Assembly: GCA_900112325.1 (NCBI GenBank)
Contig: FOLJ01000018.1
Coordinates: 1-64,000 of the forward strand
Direction: 5' to 3'
Length of the DNA stretch: 64,000 bases
DNA from: Micromonospora sediminimaris
GTDB lineage: Bacteria; Actinomycetota; Actinomycetes; Mycobacteriales; Micromonosporaceae
How positions within the stretch are numbered: the first letter of the stretch is position 1; each line of letters begins with the position of its first letter. Positions 27,728 to 35,502 of this stretch are shown in pieces. The position numbers were made by a program, and so were the translations under genes. The notes beneath the pieces were generated by a model that saw only the letters and a program-made list of their open reading frames with translations, did no database searches and had not been told where the DNA came from.

Positions 27728-28117
27728 GTGCACGCGTTCGACGTCCTGGGCGACCCCGTCCGCCGCCGCATCATCGAGCTGCTGGCCGACGGCGAGATGT
27801 CGGCTGGCGAGGTCGGTGCGATCGTGCAACGCGAGTTCGGGATCTCCCAGCCCGGTGTTTCCCAGCACCTCCGGGTGTTGCGGGAGAACGGCTTCACCAC
27901 GGTGCGTCCGCAGGGCACCCGCCGCCTGTACGCCGTCGATCCGGCACCGCTTCAGGAGCTGGACCACTGGCTGGAGCGCTATCGCAGCTTCTGGAGCCAG
28001 CGCCTCGACGCGCTGAGCACAGAGATCGCGCGGGGTCGGTCCCGCCGCCGGTCCGGCAGTGGCGAGTCGCCGGCCGACCACCAGACCCGCCGTCGGTCCG
28101 ACGGCACGGACGGCTAG
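27728..28117 (+). CDS. ArsR-family winged-helix regulator
   Basis: 129 residues from a GTG with no clear ribosome site; the AT-rich stretch TTTATAA lies 30 bases upstream, so the mRNA may be nearly leaderless. The helix-turn-helix spans MSAGEVGAIVQREFGISQPGVSQHLRVLRENGFTTVRPQGTRRLYAVD, with the ArsR recognition helix SQPGVSQHLRVL. No metal-binding cysteine pair is seen in it, so it may sense a small molecule. A basic tail (RGRSRRRSGSG) follows. It is divergent from the sugar N-methyltransferase gene and probably controls it or its own unit. Confidence 0.85.
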   Translation: MHAFDVLGDPVRRRIIELLADGEMSAGEVGAIVQREFGISQPGVSQHLRVLRENGFTTVRPQGTRRLYAVDPAPLQELDHWLERYRSFWSQRLDALSTEIARGRSRRRSGSGESPADHQTRRRSDGTDG

Positions 28118-28178
28118 GGCGCGTCTTCCGGATCTTCGCCGGCCTGCGACGGACCCAGAAGGCGCCCGGCGGCACCGG

Positions 28179-28217
28179 TGGTTCGTCCGGATACCACACC
28201 GGCATCCGGACGAACCA
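28179..28217. terminator. Hairpin terminator between arsR-type gene and calG1
   Basis: Perfect 14-base arms (28179-28192 and 28204-28217) around an 11-base loop, in the 273-base space between two convergent genes (stops at 28117 and 28391). It could serve both. The remaining space holds no convincing gene. Confidence 0.7.
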
Positions 28218-28390
28218 ACGCCTTGCCGAATCGCCGCCTGGGTCCCGTCTCGGCTCGACCGGATCCGGGCGACACGCCCGGGGCGGTTCCGGACGCTCCG
28301 CTCCGGTGACCGCCCAGCTGCGCCGGCACGGCCGGACGACGGCGAACGGGCGTTCGGACAGCCCGATTCGGGCCCATCGCCCGGGCGCGA

Positions 28391-29578
28391 TCAGGCGGCC
28401 CGTCCCGCGGCGAAGTCGGGCAGCCGGCGGGCGACCTCGTCGGGGGCCGGCATCGCGGCGATCTCGGCGGCGACCGCCTTCGCCGCCGTCCGGTAGCTCT
28501 CGTCCGCGATCAGCCGCTTCGCGGCGTCCGCCACCGCCTCGGCGTTGACACCGCCGGGCGGCAGGTGCTCACCGGCCTTCGCCTGGGCCACGGCTTGGGC
28601 GTTCGCGAACGAGTCACCAGCCCACGGGAAGGAGAGCTGCGGCACACCGGCGTCGAACGCGCCGATGGTGGTCCCGCTGCCACCGTGATGGACCACGAGG
28701 TCGACGTGGGGAAGCAGCGCCGCCTGCGAGACCCACGACTCCAGCCGCACGTTGGTCGGCACCTCGCCGAGTTGATTGAGATCGAGCGAAGGGCCGCCCG
28801 CGACGAGGACATCGACGTCCAGGGCAGCCAGGCCGTCGATCGCGGCCCGCAGCACCTCGACGGTGCCGCCACTGGAGGTGCCCAGGGTCAGGTACACCAG
28901 GGGCCGGGACCCGGTCCGCGCGAGCACCCAGTCCGGCACGTCCGGTCGCTCGGTGAACGGCACCGGGCGCAGCTCATGGCGCTCGGGGCGGGACCGGAAC
29001 GCGGGCTCCTGCAACGACGGCGGATAGATGTCGAGGAACGGGTTGCCGAAGGCGTCGATGCGCCCGGGCGGCAGGTCGATGCCGAGCTGAGCGGCGAGCC
29101 GGGCCACCTCGTCCTCAATGGAACGGGTCAGCTCGTCCGGGGTGTCTCGGCCGACCCCGTGGCAGATGGTCGGGATGCCGGCCTTGGTGGCGGCCAGTCC
29201 TGCGCCGTAGTTGCTGATCTCCTGCACGACGAGGTCGGGTCGCACCCGGTCGAGCACCGGCTGGAGCTGGTCGAAGATGCGCTGTGGCATCACCTGCCCG
29301 AACACGATCTGGGGAAGCTCGCTGAGCTGCTCGGGCGTCAGCCCGTCGGGGCTGTCGGTGTCGAAGCGGATCCTTAGCGCCGCCAGGAAGCCGTCGAAGA
29401 CCGGCATCCCGGTGGCGACCGGGTCGAAGCCCTGCCCACGCAACACCTCGGCAAATCCCTCACCGGTGGCGAAGGTGATCTCGTGGCCGGCATCCCGAGC
29501 GGCGGCGGCCAACGGCAGTAGCGGGTAGGTGTGGCCGTGTGTTCCGAGACTGGCGAACAGCACACGCACGTCGATCAC
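28391..29578 (-). CDS. calG1: Glycosyltransferase CalG1 (rhamnosyl transfer to the aryl ring)
   Basis: 395 residues, GT-B fold, GT1-type natural product glycosyltransferase. The N-terminus reads RVLFASLGTHGHTYPLLPLAAAAR, and the C-terminal donor site has HHGGSGTTIGAFDAGVPQLSFPWAGDSF. It closely follows CalG1, which adds the 3-O-methyl-rhamnose to the orsellinate ring of calicheamicin. The GTG at 29578 is taken because AAAGG precedes it; GTG at 29569 is also possible. Divergent from calS11, the enzyme that methylates the donor sugar, which supports a shared job. Confidence 0.93.
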   Translation of the reverse strand: MIDVRVLFASLGTHGHTYPLLPLAAAARDAGHEITFATGEGFAEVLRGQGFDPVATGMPVFDGFLAALRIRFDTDSPDGLTPEQLSELPQIVFGQVMPQRIFDQLQPVLDRVRPDLVVQEISNYGAGLAATKAGIPTICHGVGRDTPDELTRSIEDEVARLAAQLGIDLPPGRIDAFGNPFLDIYPPSLQEPAFRSRPERHELRPVPFTERPDVPDWVLARTGSRPLVYLTLGTSSGGTVEVLRAAIDGLAALDVDVLVAGGPSLDLNQLGEVPTNVRLESWVSQAALLPHVDLVVHHGGSGTTIGAFDAGVPQLSFPWAGDSFANAQAVAQAKAGEHLPPGGVNAEAVADAAKRLIADESYRTAAKAVAAEIAAMPAPDEVARRLPDFAAGRAA

Positions 29579-29750
29579 TCGCCTTTCGAAGGGAAACAAT
29601 CCACTTTATTCATATCTAGCACAAGCCTTACGGATCAACAGTGTCCCGGCTTGCGCAACTCGCGCTGCGAGCAACCTTGCCGTGTTGTGCCATCCGACGC
29701 TCCTGTTCTACGCTTGAAAATATAAAGTGATCTACGTCTGGGAGGCCTCC
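29579..29750. promoter_or_regulatory. Divergent promoter region calG1 / calS11
   Basis: 172 bases with an AT-rich core. Towards calS11: TTGTGC (29685-29690), 18 bases, TACGCT (29709-29714), followed by CTTGAAAATATAAAGTGATC. Towards calG1: TTGATC on the minus strand (complement of 29633-29638) with an AT-rich TATGAATAAAGTGGAT downstream. The string AAAGTG occurs facing both ways. Hexamers are imperfect, so the exact boxes are tentative. Confidence 0.4.
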
Positions 29751-30524
29751 ATGGGCAGCGGTGACGGTCAGGACCTGCGTGCCTTCGTGCACGACTCGGC
29801 CGAGGAGACGGACACGACTCAGCGCCTGACGAAGCTCTTGACCAACTCCCCCATCCCGACCGAGGAACTGGTCAACAACCTTCCCCTCTTCCTACGCCGG
29901 CACCAGCTGACCGACCTGCTCTCCATGGACCACCTCTACCGCGAGGTCCTGGACGTACCCGGCGTGATCATGGAGTTCGGTGTCCGGTACGGCCGCCACC
30001 TCGCCACCTTCACCGCGTTGCGCGGCCTCTACGAGCCCTACAACCCGCTGCGCCGCATCGTCGGCTTCGACACCTTCACCGGGTTTCCGGACGTCAACGA
30101 GGTCGACAAGGTCGGTCCGACCGCGTACGAAGGCCGGTTCGCGACCCCCGGCGGCTACCCGGCGTACCTGCGGGAGGTCCTCGACGCCCACGAGTGCAGC
30201 GAGTTCTTCGGCCACGTGACCCAGCGCAGCGTCCTCGTGGAGGGAGACGTACGCGAGACGGTGCCGCGCTACCTGGCGGAGAACCCGCAGACGGTCATCG
30301 CGCTGGCCTACTTCGACCTCGACCTGTACGAACCGTCCAAGGCGGTGCTCGAGGCCATCCGTCCGCACCTCACCAAAGGCAGCATCGTCGCCTTCGACGA
30401 GTTGGACAACCCCAAGTGGCCAGGGGAGAACATCGCGATGCGGGAGACCCTCGGCCTGGACCACGCCACGCTTCGCCTGATCCCCGGCCGACCGGCCCCC
30501 GCCTACCTGCGGTGGGGCTCCTGA
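29751..30524 (+). CDS. calS11: CalS11, TDP-rhamnose 3-O-methyltransferase
   Basis: 257 residues from the ATG at 29751 (GGGAGG 7 bases upstream); this is the length of CalS11. It matches the TylF/MycF sugar O-methyltransferase family: IMEFGVRYGRHLATF, IVGFDTFTGFPD, VEGDVRETVPRYLAENP and IALAYFDLDLYEPSKAVLEAI, with the aspartates of the metal site in DLDLYEP and FDELDN. In calicheamicin biosynthesis it methylates O-3 of TDP-rhamnose. It heads the unit calS11-calC-START gene and is divergent from calG1, which transfers the product. Confidence 0.95.
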   Translation: MGSGDGQDLRAFVHDSAEETDTTQRLTKLLTNSPIPTEELVNNLPLFLRRHQLTDLLSMDHLYREVLDVPGVIMEFGVRYGRHLATFTALRGLYEPYNPLRRIVGFDTFTGFPDVNEVDKVGPTAYEGRFATPGGYPAYLREVLDAHECSEFFGHVTQRSVLVEGDVRETVPRYLAENPQTVIALAYFDLDLYEPSKAVLEAIRPHLTKGSIVAFDELDNPKWPGENIAMRETLGLDHATLRLIPGRPAPAYLRWGS

Positions 30525-30576
30525 ACCCCGCGTGTCCACCACACATCGAGCCAACCGCGCGGGGTGCGTATAAACT

Positions 30577-30604
30577 CTGACTTACGTTTGCGTCGACTTA
30601 TGGA
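30577..30604 (+). promoter_or_regulatory. Possible promoter of calC
   Basis: CTGACT (30577-30582), 16 bases, TATGGA (30599-30604), about 50 bases before the calC ATG in the 137-base gap after calS11. The hexamers are only partly like consensus. A separate promoter would let resistance be made apart from the sugar enzyme. Confidence 0.35.
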
Positions 30605-30661
30605 GAGGTGGGCGAGCCGCGAGCCGTCCACCTCCCGCACAGCGACAGTGAGGACGGAGAC

Positions 30662-31204
30662 ATGCCACAGGAGAAGACCGCGTCCGCCACCCGCACGGCG
30701 ACCAAGAGCACCACCGCCCGGAAGCCGAAACCGCCGAACTACGATCCGTTCGTCCGGCACAGTGTCACGGTCGCGGCCGACCGCAAGACCGCCTTCAAGG
30801 TGTTCCTGGAGGACTTCCCGCAGTGGTGGCCGGAGAACTTCCGCACCACAAAGGTCGGCGCGCCCCTGGGCGTCGACCCCAAGAAGGGCGGCCGCCTCTA
30901 CGAGATCGACGAGCAGGGCGAGGAACACACCTTCGGCCTGATCCGCACGGTGGACGCACCGGACACCCTGGCCGTCGGCTGGCGACTCAACGGTTTCGGC
31001 CGCATCGACCCGGACAACGCCAGTGAGTTCACGGTGACGTTCGTGCCGGACGGTCAGAAGAAGACCCGGGTCGAGGTCGAGCACACGCACTTCGACCGGA
31101 TGGGCACCAAGCACGCCAAGCGGGTCCGCAACGGCATGGACAAGGGCTGGCCCACGATCCTCGCCTCCTTCGAAAAGAGGATCAAGGAGGTGACGGCGAA
31201 GTGA
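30662..31204 (+). CDS. calC: CalC, self-sacrifice enediyne resistance protein
   Basis: 180 residues with a START/AHSA1 (SRPBCC) fold. It binds the activated enediyne and quenches the diradical by giving up a backbone hydrogen, which cuts CalC itself. Numbering from the ATG at 30662 places the cleavage-site glycine of CalC, Gly113, in the string LNGFGRIDPDN, so the key residue is kept. The first ~25 residues are a lysine/threonine-rich tail (ATRTATKSTTARKPK). The body (NYDPFVRHSVTV to IKEVTAK) is very close to CalC, with scattered differences. Its stop overlaps the start of a second START gene (GTGA, 31201-31204). Cytoplasmic. Confidence 0.96.
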   Translation: MPQEKTASATRTATKSTTARKPKPPNYDPFVRHSVTVAADRKTAFKVFLEDFPQWWPENFRTTKVGAPLGVDPKKGGRLYEIDEQGEEHTFGLIRTVDAPDTLAVGWRLNGFGRIDPDNASEFTVTFVPDGQKKTRVEVEHTHFDRMGTKHAKRVRNGMDKGWPTILASFEKRIKEVTAK

Positions 31205-31770
31205 GCGAACTCAACAACCCGGTGGCCTCCGGCCAGCCGACCGAGCGACTCATCGGCCGGCGTTCGATCCCCGCCGGCGACGCCCGCAGCGTCATCATCC
31301 GGCAGCGATACGACGCGCCGGTCGAGGAGGTCTGGAGCGCCTGCACCGACCCGAACCGGATCAACCGCTGGTTCATCGAGCCGAAGGGGGAGCTCCGCCA
31401 GGGCGGCACCTTCGACCTGCCGGGCAACGCTCACGGAGACATCCTGCGTTGCGAGCCGCCGCGGCTGCTCACCCTCAGCTGGATCTACGGCGACAAGCCC
31501 GACAGCGAGGTGGAACTGCGGCTCAGCGAAGACGGCTCCGGCACGCTGCTCGAACTGGAGCACGCCACGGTCTCCGACCTGATGCTCATCGAGGTGGCCG
31601 TGGGCTGGGAGATGGCCCTCGACTTCCTGAGCATGTTCCTGCGCGGCGACCTGCCCGGCGCCCCCGTACCGGAGGACGCCGCCGAGGAGTTCGAGCCGAG
31701 TCCCGAGATGATGCGGATCGCCCAGGAACGCGGCCAGACCTGGGCCGCCCTGGTCAATGCCGAATCCTGA
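31201..31770 (+). CDS. Second START/AHSA1-domain protein (CalU16/CalU19 type)
   Basis: 189 residues starting at the GTG that overlaps the calC stop. SRPBCC fold: RQRYDAPVEEVWSACTDPNRINRWF, GELRQGGTFDLPGNAHGDILRCEPPRLLTLSW, and SEVELRLSEDGSGTLLELEHATV. The calicheamicin cluster is known to carry CalC-like paralogues (CalU16, CalU19) that also give resistance, and this fits that class. It is much nearer to the START gene at 58359-58931 than to calC. Self-sacrifice is inferred, not shown by the sequence, because the CalC glycine string is not present in the same form. Confidence 0.85.
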   Translation: MSELNNPVASGQPTERLIGRRSIPAGDARSVIIRQRYDAPVEEVWSACTDPNRINRWFIEPKGELRQGGTFDLPGNAHGDILRCEPPRLLTLSWIYGDKPDSEVELRLSEDGSGTLLELEHATVSDLMLIEVAVGWEMALDFLSMFLRGDLPGAPVPEDAAEEFEPSPEMMRIAQERGQTWAALVNAES

Positions 31771-31773
31771 CCG

Positions 31774-31827
31774 CCAGACGAAGCCGGCCCCGGTTCCCTC
31801 GCGGGAACCGGGGCCGGCTTCGTCTGG
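31774..31827. terminator. Perfect bidirectional hairpin terminator
   Basis: Two fully complementary 25-base arms (31774-31798 and 31803-31827) with a 4-base loop TCGC. It lies exactly between the stop of the second START gene (31770) and the stop of the convergent ABC permease (31830). No T-run is needed for such a strong stem in actinomycetes. It should end transcription from both sides and keep resistance and export units apart. Confidence 0.9.
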
Positions 31828-31829
31828 GG

Positions 31830-32669
31830 TCAGCGCTGCTTGCGGTTGTAGAGCAGGGCGGTCGGCGTCGCGAACACCACAATGAGCGCCGCGCAGGCGA
31901 GCAGACCCGCCGTGAGGTCACCGCCGGACAGATCACCGTGCATCAGGCCACGCGTGGTGGTCGCCGCATGGGTGACCGGGTTCAGCTTCACCACCGCCTC
32001 GAGCCAGCCCGGCATGGTCTGGGAGGGGGCCAGGATGTTGCTGCCGAACAGCAGGATGAACTGAAGCAGGTTGACCACACCGGCCGCGGCCGTGGGCTGC
32101 GGAATCAACACCGCGAAGAACATCCACAACCAGCTCACGCTGAAGGTGAACAGCTGCAGGTAGAGCAGCGCGAGCACCACACCGGCGAAGCCGCCGTCCG
32201 GGCGGAAGCCCAGCAGCAGACCCAACGCCAGCGGCACCACCGAGGTCAGCGCGTACCGCAGGACGTCGCCGCCCATCGTGCCGACCAGGACCGCCGGCTG
32301 CCAGATGGGCGTGGAGCGCACCCGATCGAACATCCCGGTCGCGATGTCGCGGTTGAGCGTCAGGGCACTCATCATGCTCGACGCCACAAGCGACAGAACG
32401 ATCACACCGGGCAGGAAGAACTGCAGATAGTCCCCAGGCGTACCGGCGATCGCGCCACCGAGCAGATACGTGAAGACCAGGGTGAGGATCACCGGGAACA
32501 CCACGGCGGTACCGAGGTGGTCCTGCACGTACTTCAGCTTGATCAACGTCCGCCAGGCGAACGTACGGCAGGCGAAGAGGGCGCCCGGAGCGGGTGGCCG
32601 TTGCATGCCGGGCACCGACCGACCGGGGAACTCGGCCGCCGGCCGAGCCTGGGTGCTGGATGATGTCAT
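31830..32669 (-). CDS. ABC-2 type exporter permease (DrrB-like)
   Basis: 279 residues with six membrane segments, the ABC-2/DrrB plan for drug export: PVILTLVFTYLLGGAI, FFLPGVIVLSLVASSMMSAL, TLNRDIATGMFDRVRSTP (the conserved cytoplasmic loop), and NPVTHAATTTRGLM. The first ~35 residues are a proline-rich cytoplasmic tail. The ATG at 32669 overlaps the ATPase stop (ATGA). With that ATPase it forms a daunorubicin-type exporter, here most likely for the finished enediyne or a late intermediate. Confidence 0.92.
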   Translation of the reverse strand: MTSSSTQARPAAEFPGRSVPGMQRPPAPGALFACRTFAWRTLIKLKYVQDHLGTAVVFPVILTLVFTYLLGGAIAGTPGDYLQFFLPGVIVLSLVASSMMSALTLNRDIATGMFDRVRSTPIWQPAVLVGTMGGDVLRYALTSVVPLALGLLLGFRPDGGFAGVVLALLYLQLFTFSVSWLWMFFAVLIPQPTAAAGVVNLLQFILLFGSNILAPSQTMPGWLEAVVKLNPVTHAATTTRGLMHGDLSGGDLTAGLLACAALIVVFATPTALLYNRKQR

Positions 32670-33652
32670 GCCCGAACCTCCGCTTCCTCTTCTCGGGTGT
32701 CGTCCAGCGTGGAGTGGCCGGTGAGCGCGAGGAACACCGTGTCCAGCGACGGCTGCCCCAGGGTGAAGTCCTCGACGCTGATTCCCGCGCGGGCCAACTC
32801 GCCGAGGGCGCGCGCGGCCTGGTCGGCGTCGGGAATCTTCACCAGCAGCCGGGACGGGTCGGACTCGGCGTCCACGCCCGCGCCGATCGCGCGGGCGAGC
32901 AGCGTGCCCGCCTCGGCGCGGCGGGACGGGTCGGTCAGCAGCACCTCCAGCACGCCGTCGGCGCGGCTGGTCTTCAGCTCGGCTGGCGTCCCGCGGGCCA
33001 CCACCTGCCCGTGGTCGATCAGGGTCAGGTCGTCGGCCATCTGGTCGGCCTCGTCGAGATACTGGGTGGTGAGCAGGACGGTGCCGCCATCCTGGACGAG
33101 CACCCGGATCATCTGCCAGACCTCGCTGCGACTGCGCGGGTCGAGGCCGGTGGTCGGCTCGTCGAGAAAGAGCAACTCGTGCGTCACCACCATGCTGGCG
33201 GCCACGTCGATGCGCCGTTTCTGACCACCGGAGTAGGTCTTCACCAGCCGATTACCGACCTCGGTCAGCTCGAACGCCTCCAGCAGCTGCTCGGCGCGGG
33301 CGGTGGCCGGGCGGTGCCGCAGGCCCTGGAGGCGGCCGGCGAGGATCAGGTTCTGCAGGCCGGTCATGTCCTCGTCGAGCGCCATGGTCTGCCCGGTCAG
33401 GCCGATCCGGCGGCGTACCGCCGCCGCCTCGCGCACCACGTCGTGACCGAGCACCTGGGCATTGCCGGAGGTGGGCCGCAGCAGGGTCGCCAGAATCTTC
33501 ATGGCGGTCGTCTTACCGGCGCCGTTGGGCCCCAGTACACCGTGGATCGTCCCGGTGCGCACGGTGAGGTCCAGCCCGTCCAGGGCGCGCGTCTCTCCGT
33601 AGACCTTCACCAGCTCATGGGTCTCAATGGCCAGCGCTGGATTGCCTGTCAT
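32666..33652 (-). CDS. ABC exporter ATPase (DrrA-like)
   Basis: 328 residues from the ATG at 33652 with a GGGAGAG site; a TTG at 33793 would translate the promoter. Walker A GPNGAGKT, signature motif YSGGQKRRIDVAASM, Walker B LLFLDEPTTGLD and the switch region QYLDEADQMAD are all intact. The DrrA-type C-terminal extension (ELKTSRADGVLEVLL onward) is present. It powers the permease encoded right after it and is the main efflux candidate for self-protection beside the CalC-type genes. Confidence 0.94.
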   Translation of the reverse strand: MTGNPALAIETHELVKVYGETRALDGLDLTVRTGTIHGVLGPNGAGKTTAMKILATLLRPTSGNAQVLGHDVVREAAAVRRRIGLTGQTMALDEDMTGLQNLILAGRLQGLRHRPATARAEQLLEAFELTEVGNRLVKTYSGGQKRRIDVAASMVVTHELLFLDEPTTGLDPRSRSEVWQMIRVLVQDGGTVLLTTQYLDEADQMADDLTLIDHGQVVARGTPAELKTSRADGVLEVLLTDPSRRAEAGTLLARAIGAGVDAESDPSRLLVKIPDADQAARALGELARAGISVEDFTLGQPSLDTVFLALTGHSTLDDTREEEAEVRA

Positions 33653-33713
33653 GCTCTCTCCCGTCGCGTCACAGCGAACTCGGGCAGCCGAATCACGAGA
33701 TCTTGCCCGGACC

Positions 33714-33742
33714 AAGCTACAGAAGCTACTTATATCATTCAA
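33714..33742 (-). promoter_or_regulatory. Promoter of the ABC exporter
   Basis: On the minus strand there is TTGAAT (complement of 33737-33742), 17 bases, then TAGCTT (complement of 33714-33719). The start of transcription would be about 55 bases before the ATG at 33652. It sits in the AT-rich 124-base gap after the solute-binding-protein gene. Confidence 0.6.
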
Positions 33743-33776
33743 GCCTGCTATTAGTCGCGACGACAATAACGCCGGA

Positions 33777-35483
33777 TCAATCCGGCGGGTCAAGCCACAG
33801 GTTGGCCGCGTCGTACCAGCGGTCGACGTGCGGGAGGGGAATCGCGTCGCGTACCCGCGCGCTGGTCAGGTGCTCGATGGTCGGTTCGCAGACCAGGATC
33901 GGCACGATCGCCACGTCGGTGAGGACCTGCCGGTCGACCTGGTGCCACAGCGCCGCCGCCGAATCCTCGGTAGGCGCGGAGAGCGCGCGGTCGATCAGGT
34001 CGTCGACCAACGGATTGTGGTAGCCGCCGTAGTTCGCCGTGCCGACGGCTGTGTTGCTCTGGAACATCGGCTGGACGTAGGACCGGCCGTTGTTGCCGAA
34101 CCAGTCGGGCATGAAGGCCGCCGGGGTGATGTCCCACTCCCCCGCTGCCGCCCGTTTCGGATCCTGGAGGATGCGGTAGTACTCGTCGGTCTGGTCGATC
34201 TCCACCAGTCGACAATCGATCCCACCCGCGGCCAGGTCCTCGGCGATCGCCTTCGCCACCTGACCGTGCACCGCGTCGATCCGGTAGATCATCGTCAGGG
34301 TGAGCCCGTCCGGATAACCCGCCTCGGCCAGCAGTTGGCGACACCGCGCACGGTCACCTTGGTCCCCGGGGGTCGGGTACGGGTCGTAGTCACGGTGGCC
34401 GACGTTGCCAGGCGGGATGACGCCGTGCGCGGGACGGGTCACCGTGCCGATTCCCATGTCGTCGAAGAACCGGACCAGCCGCGCCTTGTCGATCGCGTAC
34501 GCGATGGCCAGCCGGACCTCCCGCCGCCGCAACGCACCCGCCGCACGCGGACTGTTCAGGTTGAACACCAGGTAGGGGTTGAGCGCCCAGCCGAGGTTGC
34601 GGTCCGCTTCGGTGCGTCGGCGTGGCCGCCCCACGGCGGCGCCCCAGGACAGGTCCGCCCGTCCGCTGGTGATCTCGTCGCGGACCCGCTCGTCGCTCAC
34701 CCGGGCCATCCGGACGTCGATCCGGTCCACGTACCGGCGACGGATCGGGTCGGCGTCGGGCCGCCAGGCCGGGTTGTGCGCCATGGTGAGGTGGCTGCCC
34801 GGGACGTAGGAGGTGATCCGGTACGGACCGTTGGAGCGGACCTGGCGGATGAACTCCGGGCTGTCCGGGACGAGCTGGTCGTACTCGTGCGGGGCTGCCG
34901 AGGCGAACGGCATCGCCAGCAGGTTGAGCAGATCGTTTGCCGGTCTGACCAGGTCGATGACCAACGTCCGGTCGTCGACCGCCCGCAGGCCGGCGATGTC
35001 GTGGCTGTTCTGGTAGTCGGCAAGCTCCGCAGCGGTGGGCGTGCGGCCGGCGAAGCGAGCCCGGTAGCCCGCGACGAACTGCCCCATCCCGGCGATGGTG
35101 CTGGTGTAGTAGGCGAGGGCCCCCGCGCCGGCCACCGGATTCGCCATCCGCTTGAAGCCACGGACGAAGTCGGCGGCGGTGACCGCCCGCTGCGGGCTGG
35201 TGTCCCAGTACACCCCGTCCCGCAACCGCAGCGTGTAGCTCCGACCGTCGGCGCTGCGTCCTCCGTTGGCGACAGTGGGCAGTTCGGCGGCGACATCCGG
35301 CACCGGCACCAGTGCCCGGGCGTCCTCCGTGGTCGGATAGCTGAACAGCTGCCGGGCGAACAGCCGGATCACCTGGTGGGAGAAGGCGTAGTAGGCGGCG
35401 GCGGGGTCGAGGTGGTCAAGCCCGCCGGGGCCGTAGAAGCGCAACGTGCCGCCGGGGCGGGGTCGTGGGTGGGGATCCGGCAC
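33777..35483 (-). CDS. Signal-less solute-binding-protein family 5 homologue (1)
   Basis: 568 residues of the OppA/DppA (SBP_bac_5) family: GGTLRFYGPGGLDHLDPAAAYY, LRLRDGVYWDTSPQRAVTAADFVRGFKRMANP, GPYRITSYVPGSHLTMAHNPAWRPDADP, and AIAYAIDKARLVRFF. These proteins normally catch peptides outside the cell, but this one has no signal peptide or lipobox, and no in-frame upstream start could add one. The GTG at 35483 has an AGGGAGG site and lies 19 bases after the calO1 stop. No oligopeptide permease genes are in the window. A paralogue lies at 38030-39703. It may bind the product or a peptide inside the cell. Confidence 0.88.
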   Translation of the reverse strand: MPDPHPRPRPGGTLRFYGPGGLDHLDPAAAYYAFSHQVIRLFARQLFSYPTTEDARALVPVPDVAAELPTVANGGRSADGRSYTLRLRDGVYWDTSPQRAVTAADFVRGFKRMANPVAGAGALAYYTSTIAGMGQFVAGYRARFAGRTPTAAELADYQNSHDIAGLRAVDDRTLVIDLVRPANDLLNLLAMPFASAAPHEYDQLVPDSPEFIRQVRSNGPYRITSYVPGSHLTMAHNPAWRPDADPIRRRYVDRIDVRMARVSDERVRDEITSGRADLSWGAAVGRPRRRTEADRNLGWALNPYLVFNLNSPRAAGALRRREVRLAIAYAIDKARLVRFFDDMGIGTVTRPAHGVIPPGNVGHRDYDPYPTPGDQGDRARCRQLLAEAGYPDGLTLTMIYRIDAVHGQVAKAIAEDLAAGGIDCRLVEIDQTDEYYRILQDPKRAAAGEWDITPAAFMPDWFGNNGRSYVQPMFQSNTAVGTANYGGYHNPLVDDLIDRALSAPTEDSAAALWHQVDRQVLTDVAIVPILVCEPTIEHLTSARVRDAIPLPHVDRWYDAANLWLDPPD

Positions 35484-35502
35484 GGTTCGACGACCTCCCT
35501 GC

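Noticed and set aside
33653..33793. TTG start at 33793 for the ABC ATPase
   Set aside because: It would translate the promoter; the ATG at 33652 has a good ribosome site and the normal N-terminus.
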